This document shows, piece after piece, positions 59,661-64,000 of a DNA stretch of 64,000 nucleotides (its first letter is position 1; each line of letters starts with the position of its first letter). The notes beneath the pieces are model-generated. The model saw only the letters and a list, made by a program, of their open reading frames with translations, did no database searches and was not told where the DNA came from. Origin of the DNA: Micromonospora narathiwatensis (GTDB lineage Bacteria; Actinomycetota; Actinomycetes; Mycobacteriales; Micromonosporaceae); the NCBI RefSeq assembly GCF_900089605.1, contig NZ_LT594324.1, positions 2,480,001 through 2,544,000 on the forward strand, read 5' to 3'. The position numbers and the translations under genes are program-made.

Positions 59661-60764
59661 GTGTCCGACCCTGTCACCGCGCCCGGGCTGACCCCGGCGC
59701 AGGCCGCCGCCCTGCGACACATCCGCCACCTGGCGTTGCGGGACCGTCCGGCGGCCCTCGCCACCATTGGCCGGTACCTTGCCGACTCCGGGACGGCGTA
59801 CCGGGTGGAGGAGGTCATCGCCGCGATGGCCGGGCACGGGCGGCTGACGGTCAACTTCCACCCCGACCGGCTGCTCCGCGACGGCCGTACCGTCGCCGAA
59901 GCGTTCGACCAGGACGGCGTCTACCGCAGCCAGTTCGAGACCGGTATCTCCAACGGCGGCCTGACCGCATACCCCGGCGGTGACCGGGACCGCTGGGAGG
60001 AGGCGATGTTCGGCGGGGCGTACCAGCGGCCGGGCGTGTCCCCCGCGGAGCGCCCGAAGTACGGCGGCCTGAACCTGCTCGACCACTCCGACGGCGCCTG
60101 TCCCCGGTTCGGCTCCTGCCACCTGCGGCTGCGCCCCGAGGCCCTGGGCCGGGCCACCTTCAGCTTCGGCGACACCTACATCCAGCCGAAGGATTTCGGC
60201 ACCCTCGACGCCTTCGAACCGGTGCTGGCCGCGCTGCTCGAGGCCACCGCCGGCACCGGCGTCAGCCTCGGGACGGCCGGCATGGACACCGGCCTGCTGC
60301 TGCGTACGCTGCTCCTCCGCCGCGAGCGGGAATCCATCGCGGCCGGGCGGGCGTTGGACGACTACATCGAGTCGCAGATCCACGGCGAGCTGAGCCTCGC
60401 CCGAGACGTCGAGGCGCTGGTCGTCGACCCGTCGTTCCTGGGCACGGACACCGGACGCGTCCTCGCCGGGATCGCCGGGCGGCACGGCTTCCCGCTGCAC
60501 TGGCACGGCGGATTCGAGTTGCCGGTCGACGGGGTCGACGCCGAGTTCCGCGGCCCGGTCATCCCACCGCTCGCCGTGCGGGTGCACGCGCAGTTCGCCC
60601 GCCCGGGCGAGCCCGTCCACGCCGCGCTGATCGGCCGGGCCGCCGCGTCGGTGGTACGGGAGCCGGAACGGTGGGCGGACCGGGGGCCGGTCGAGGTGAC
60701 CCTCCAGCACCTCAAGCAGCTCTGGCACGTCCTCGTCCGGTTCGGGGCGCCTGCCGCCGGTTGA
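59661..60764 (+). CDS. DUF3626 family protein
   Basis: A 367-residue DUF3626 protein. Recognisable features are LTVNFHPDRLLRDGRTVAEA near residue 60, SQFETGISNGGLTAYPGGDRD near 88, NLLDHSDGACPRFGSCHLRL near 139 and SFGDTYIQPKDFGTLDAF near 168. The strict His/Asp/Cys conservation in these blocks resembles an enzyme or toxin-like domain, but no activity is established. It is mostly seen in bacteria with large accessory genomes. GTG 59661 is probably leaderless. A 9-bp stem hairpin follows the stop. Confidence 0.8.
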   Translation: MSDPVTAPGLTPAQAAALRHIRHLALRDRPAALATIGRYLADSGTAYRVEEVIAAMAGHGRLTVNFHPDRLLRDGRTVAEAFDQDGVYRSQFETGISNGGLTAYPGGDRDRWEEAMFGGAYQRPGVSPAERPKYGGLNLLDHSDGACPRFGSCHLRLRPEALGRATFSFGDTYIQPKDFGTLDAFEPVLAALLEATAGTGVSLGTAGMDTGLLLRTLLLRRERESIAAGRALDDYIESQIHGELSLARDVEALVVDPSFLGTDTGRVLAGIAGRHGFPLHWHGGFELPVDGVDAEFRGPVIPPLAVRVHAQFARPGEPVHAALIGRAAASVVREPERWADRGPVEVTLQHLKQLWHVLVRFGAPAAG

Positions 60765-60765
60765 G

Positions 60766-60799
60766 GACGGCACGTCCCGTCTGACCCCTGCGTGCCGTC
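60766..60799 (+). terminator. Terminator-like hairpin after the DUF3626 gene
   Basis: GACGGCACG (60766-60774) and CGTGCCGTC (60791-60799) form a perfect 9-bp stem with a 16-base loop, beginning two bases after the stop. The rest of 60800-61011 shows no gene. A GGTACG/CGTACC pair near 60812-60845 is too weak to name. Confidence 0.45.
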
Positions 60800-61011
60800 T
60801 CCACCCTCCCGGTACGCCCGCTGCCGGCCCATCCCGTACCCACGGTGACCTGGGCCGCAGCCGGCGTCCTGCCCGGCATTTCCGGAATGACCGACAAGGC
60901 AGGCTGGTTGTGTCCCCAGTACCCCGGGACCGCAAACCCCGTACCGGCCAGTAGCTCCCCCGAGGCCCGCTCACCCCGGAGCGCGTCGTGACGATCGAAA
61001 GGGCAACCATC

Positions 61012-61911
61012 GTGAAGCAGCACTTCACCCGATGGCTCCCCGCCATCGAACAGACCTCGCACCGTACCGCCGAAATGGTGAAGACCCGGTGGCTCCCCGC
61101 CATCGAACAGACCTCGCACCGCACGGCCGAGATGGTGAGGACTCGCTGGTACCCCGCCATCGAAGAGACCTCGCACCGCACGGCCGAACTCGCGAAGAAC
61201 CGGTGGCTCCCCGCCGCCACCAAGACGCCGCAGCGTAAGGCCGCGCTGGGCCTCGCGGGCGTTGCTGCCCTGAGCTGCCTGGCGGTCGGGCCCAGCGCCC
61301 TCGCCGCACCGGTCACCACCGGCCCGCACGCCGGCGCCGTCGCCGCCATCGACCTGGCCACCGGCACGAAAACCGCCACCAGCGAATCAACCGCCATCAG
61401 CGGGTCGAACTCCGCCGGCGAATCCGACCTCACCACCGGCGGCGACAAGGTTCCCGCCAAGCGCAACGCGCCCAGCCGGGACGTTCTCGTACCGCGCGGT
61501 GTCGAGGGCGCGCAGTCGCGTATCCCGCTCGACAACGCGCAGGTCGCCAACGCCAAGGCCATCGTCAAGGCGGCCAAGGAGACCGGTGTGGGGGAGCGGG
61601 GCGCCGTGATCGGCGTCGCCACCTCGTTGCAGGAGTCGAAGCTGTACAACCTCGGCCACCTCGGCTCGTACAACGACCACGACTCGGAGGGCCTGTTCCA
61701 GCAGCGCCCGTCGTCCGGTTGGGGCACGTCCGACCAGATCACCAACCCGGACTACGCCTCCAAGGCGTTCTTCAACGCGCTGAAGAACGTCGGGGGGTGG
61801 CAGGACCTGCCGCTGACCGCGGCCGCACAGACGGTCCAGGTGTCCGCCTACCCGTACGCGTACGCGCAGTGGGAGGACCAGGCGGCGGACATCGTCCAGC
61901 AGGTCTGGTGA
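61012..61911 (+). CDS. Secreted lytic-transglycosylase-like protein with tandem repeats before the signal segment
   Basis: A 299-residue protein in three parts. Residues 7-63 are three copies of a 19-residue amphipathic unit (RWLPAIEQTSHRTAEMVKT), with a fourth partial copy at 64-75. A hydrophobic segment follows (AALGLAGVAALSCLAVGPSA, ending in ALAA), an unusually late signal peptide. The mature part has a linker, then a lysozyme-like domain with VATSLQESKLYNLGHLG (the Glu in LQES is the likely catalytic acid), SEGLFQQRPSSGWG and TVQVSAYPYAYAQWE. GTG 61012 has GAAAGGG eight bases upstream; GTG 60988 is possible. It probably cuts peptidoglycan. Its paralogue at 62605 lacks the repeats. Confidence 0.82.
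   Translation: MKQHFTRWLPAIEQTSHRTAEMVKTRWLPAIEQTSHRTAEMVRTRWYPAIEETSHRTAELAKNRWLPAATKTPQRKAALGLAGVAALSCLAVGPSALAAPVTTGPHAGAVAAIDLATGTKTATSESTAISGSNSAGESDLTTGGDKVPAKRNAPSRDVLVPRGVEGAQSRIPLDNAQVANAKAIVKAAKETGVGERGAVIGVATSLQESKLYNLGHLGSYNDHDSEGLFQQRPSSGWGTSDQITNPDYASKAFFNALKNVGGWQDLPLTAAAQTVQVSAYPYAYAQWEDQAADIVQQVW
61030..61240 (+). repeat. 57-bp tandem repeats within the 61012 gene
   Basis: Units start at 61030, 61087 and 61144, each 57 bp and beginning CG(A/G/C)TGG, with a degenerate partial fourth from 61201. They are in frame and keep the amino acid pattern better than the third bases, so selection on protein seems likely. Confidence 0.8.
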
Positions 61912-61929
61912 GTTCCTGTTCCTTCGCTG

Positions 61930-61962
61930 AACCGGCCGGCCCCTCCCCGGGGCCGGCCGGTT
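61930..61962 (+). terminator. Strong terminator hairpin after the repeat-bearing wall hydrolase
   Basis: AACCGGCCGGCCCC (61930-61943) pairs perfectly with 61949-61962 around a five-base loop, followed by CCGTCTCT. It separates the two related hydrolase genes into different transcripts. Confidence 0.8.
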
Positions 61963-62120
61963 CCGTCTCTCCGCACTTGCTCTCGCCACTGACGTCCGCC
62001 TCGGACAGGTGGGGTGACAAGGGGCGTGAGCCAGGGGCGGACGAGGGGCCGCTGGGCGAGCGGCGTGGGGGCGTCGGCGAGGGCCGGTTGCGGGGACGTC
62101 CAGGCCTCGTCGTGTGACCA

Positions 62121-62243
62121 GGGGGCCAATCTCCGGGATGTGGTGGCCCTCGTTGCACCCCCGAGGGCGCTTTCGGGGATGTTGTGGCTTCCTCGCGCGA
62201 GGATTGGCCCCTTTCGGGGATGTTGTATGGATCTTGGCGGGCG
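62121..62243. repeat. Three consecutive 41-bp repeat units with GGGATGT core
   Basis: Units at 62121-62161, 62162-62202 and 62203-62243 each carry GGGATGT(T/G)GT at the same offset (14). The second and third share the 15-mer TTTCGGGGATGTTGT. They lie in the 640-bp non-coding stretch upstream of the second hydrolase. They resemble an iteron or operator array. CCTCGCGCGAGG (62191-62202) is a perfect palindrome within unit two. Confidence 0.6.
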
Positions 62244-62604
62244 TTGCCTTGGGCCGTGTGGGTGGTATGCGCCGAGTGTCCGGTTCCCGGGTGGCGGGGT
62301 GGCGTCGCGGAGGGAATGGTCGGCGGTCGGCGGGCGTTGTACCGGGCTGCACGGCCGAGGAAGGCCCCCGAACCTGGGGGCTGGTGGCCGCCCGCTGCGA
62401 TCGGGGTGGCCCGGGCCCGGAATGTTGGTGGGTCGTCGGTCGTTGTACATGGTCCCGGCGCCGCGAAGAGGCGACCCCCCGTCGCCCCGTGAGTCTGCCG
62501 GTCGAAAGACTTTCCCCCCCCTTGTTTGGGCGCCTGACGGTGCTTGCGCATGCCCCGACCCCCCTGTCGGCGTGTGTGCCAAACCCCCGAATGGAGCTTT
62601 GGTC

Positions 62605-63195
62605 ATGAATACGATGCTGCGTAAGAGTGTTCTGGGTGTTGCTGGTCTGGCTTTCGCCGGTGGTGTGTTCGCCGGTCCGATCGCCGCTCACGCCGCCGCC
62701 CCGGTGCACGCCGCTCCGGTGGCTGCTGTGCAGGCCGACAAGCCGGCCGTGGACATGGGCAAGTTGATCCCGCACGGTGTGCAGGGTGCCCAGTCGAAGA
62801 TCGACCTGAACGGTGAGCAGACCGCGAACGCGAAGGCGATCGTCGCGGCGACGAAGAAGGCCGGCATGCCGGAGCGGGCCGCGGTCATCTCGATCGCGAC
62901 GTCGCTTCAGGAGTCGAAGCTGGAGAACCTGGGTCACCTCGGTGACGCGAACGATCACGACTCGCTGGGTCTGTTCCAGCAGCGGCCGTCCTCTGGTTGG
63001 GGTAGCCCGGAGCAGATCACCGACCCCGAGTACGCGACGACCGCGTTCCTGAAGGGGCTGAGGCAGGTTGACGGGTGGCAGGACATGCCGTTGACCAAGG
63101 CCGCGCAGACGGTGCAGGTGTCGGCGTACCCGGACGCCTACGCCCAGTGGGAGCAGCAGGCCGCTGACCTGGTCGCCCAGAACTGGAACAGCTGA
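62605..63195 (+). CDS. Secreted lytic-transglycosylase-like protein (paralogue)
   Basis: A 196-residue secreted protein. A conventional signal peptide (LRKSVLGVAGLAFAGGVFAG, cleaved near AHAAA) precedes a short linker and the same lysozyme-like domain as 61012: AIVAATKKAGMPERAAVISI, ATSLQESKLENLGHLG, DSLGLFQQRPSSGWG, and DMPLTKAAQTVQVSAYPDAY. ATG 62605 has GGAGC eight bases upstream. Codons use more T- and G-ending forms near the start. A 693-bp gap with repeats precedes it, and a strong terminator follows. It is a probable peptidoglycan-remodelling enzyme. Confidence 0.85.
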   Translation: MNTMLRKSVLGVAGLAFAGGVFAGPIAAHAAAPVHAAPVAAVQADKPAVDMGKLIPHGVQGAQSKIDLNGEQTANAKAIVAATKKAGMPERAAVISIATSLQESKLENLGHLGDANDHDSLGLFQQRPSSGWGSPEQITDPEYATTAFLKGLRQVDGWQDMPLTKAAQTVQVSAYPDAYAQWEQQAADLVAQNWNS

Positions 63196-63202
63196 CACAA
63201 CA

Positions 63203-63244
63203 CCGCTGGCCGGCACCCCTGAACATGGGGGTGCCGGCCAGCGG
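63203..63244. terminator. Bidirectional terminator hairpin
   Basis: CCGCTGGCCGGCACCCC (63203-63219) pairs perfectly over 17 bp with 63228-63244, with an eight-base loop. It lies between the hydrolase and the convergent MFS gene and can serve both. Confidence 0.85.
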
Positions 63245-63269
63245 CGTCTCCGGAATCGGAGGTCGACGA

Positions 63270-64000
63270 TCAGGAGGCGGCGTCGGAGCGGGCCGGGGAC
63301 CCAGGACGGGACCGGCGGTGCTCCAGCACGACGTCGACCAGCGCGGCGACGAGCGCCAGCGCGATGATCCCGGCGGCGAGCACCAGCGAATGCCGGAACG
63401 CGGCCGACCAGTTCCCCCGGGTGGCGGCCACTGTCGAGAAGAACAGGGACCCGACCGCCGCGATCCCGGCGGCCGACCCGATCCGCTGACCGGTCTGCAG
63501 CATGCCTGCCCCGCTGCCGGCCTGCGGCACCGGCACCTCGGAGAGGGTCAGCGTCTGGTTCGGCGCGATGACCAGGCCGCTGCCCAGCCCGGCGACCAGG
63601 AACGGCACCGCGGTCAGCAGCGGCACCGACACGTGCGAGGAGCCGCGCAGCACCCACACGGTCGCGGCGAGGCCGACCACCACCACCAGCAGGCCGACGC
63701 CGACCAGCGGCCGGCCGTACCGGTTGACCACCCGGCCGCCCACGGCGGCCGCCACCGCCGAGCCGAGGGCGAACGGGGTGATGGCCAGACCGGCGGCGAG
63801 GGCGCTGTAACCGAGCCCGATCTGCAGGTAAATGGTGAAGATGAAAAAGATCGCGGTGAATCCGGCGAAGTAGAGCAGACCGATCAGCGTGCCCAGGCTG
63901 TACGAGCGCAGCCCGAACAGCCGTAGGTCGAACAAGGGCTGTTGGCGGCGCGCGTACCGCCGCTCCCACAGGCCGAACGCGATCAGGAAGACCAACCCGG
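63270..64000 (-). CDS. MFS transporter, DHA2/EmrB-QacA type, start outside the window
   Basis: The C-terminal ~243 residues of a 14-helix-type drug:H+ antiporter. A cytoplasmic loop WERRYARRQQPLFDLRLFGL precedes helices beginning SLGTLIGLLYFAGFTAIFFI. The DHA2 landmarks are LQIGLGYSALAAGLAITPFA, AGLGSGLVIAPNQTLTLSEV and the Gln/Gly-rich GSGAGMLQTGQRIGSAAGIA. An Arg/Pro/Ser tail ends the protein. It probably exports drugs or dyes. The remaining ~250 N-terminal residues lie beyond the window. Confidence 0.9.
   Translation of the reverse strand, partial: GLVFLIAFGLWERRYARRQQPLFDLRLFGLRSYSLGTLIGLLYFAGFTAIFFIFTIYLQIGLGYSALAAGLAITPFALGSAVAAAVGGRVVNRYGRPLVGVGLLVVVVGLAATVWVLRGSSHVSVPLLTAVPFLVAGLGSGLVIAPNQTLTLSEVPVPQAGSGAGMLQTGQRIGSAAGIAAVGSLFFSTVAATRGNWSAAFRHSLVLAAGIIALALVAALVDVVLEHRRSRPGSPARSDAAS

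Noticed and set aside
60765..61011. c-di-AMP (ydaO-type) riboswitch before the first wall hydrolase
   Set aside because: The expected conserved blocks of that riboswitch were looked for by eye and not found here or in 61963-62604.

Overview
The window looks like chromosomal DNA of a very GC-rich actinomycete, most likely Micromonospora or a close relative in the Micromonosporaceae. The signs are strongly G/C-ending codons, many GTG starts, mycothiol-linked enzymes (a maleylpyruvate-isomerase-like protein, an Rv2466c-like DsbA-fold reductase, S-(hydroxymethyl)mycothiol dehydrogenase), a sugar ABC importer without its own ATPase, and about ten leaderless promoters with a TANNNT-type box six bases before the start codon. 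The genus is an inference from style, not from a search. I saw no rRNA, tRNA, CRISPR array, IS element or prophage.

Layout. 1-6 kb: partial MFS exporter, transketolase, GNAT, ATP-dependent DNA ligase, DUF2267 protein and an MDMPI-like protein. 6-14.6 kb: a sugar-acid catabolic operon. A divergent FadR-type regulator faces a CUT1 ABC importer, a galactonate-type dehydratase, a KDPG/KDPGal-type aldolase, a KDG-type kinase, a mannonate-type dehydratase and gluconokinase. 14.7-22.4 kb: housekeeping and unknown genes, then CorA and a class F sortase (apparent CTG start) beside its probable wall-anchored substrate. 22.4-24.7 kb: a decayed patch with a LuxR remnant and a frameshifted SRPBCC remnant on either side of a methyltransferase. 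24.7-32 kb: MFS, lycopene cyclase, a serine hydrolase, RNase HI, a P450-ferredoxin pair and a Cys-cluster/pentapeptide protein.

32.1-39 kb: an amber-split membrane protein, then a peptide/nickel-type ABC operon in the order permease C, binding protein, permease B, ATPase D, ATPase F, preceded by a repeat-rich leader. 39-43 kb: SDR, RtcB and archease, a B3/B4 protein and LysE. 43-50 kb: a MocR regulator, a WYL regulator with an operator, and a flavin monooxygenase/SDR/hydrolase trio. 50-57 kb: an IMPase-like protein, a CapA-like protein, FCD-GntR plus MFS, DoxX-like, mycothiol formaldehyde detoxification and DUF1062. 57.4-64 kb: a short Rho paralogue with a VOC protein, DUF3626, two related secreted lytic-transglycosylase-like proteins and a partial MFS.

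The most unusual items are the cell-wall protein at 61012-61911, which carries 19-residue tandem repeats before its signal segment; the 41-bp repeat array upstream of its paralogue; the short Rho; the CTG-start sortase; and several perfect palindromes or repeats placed at promoters or start codons.
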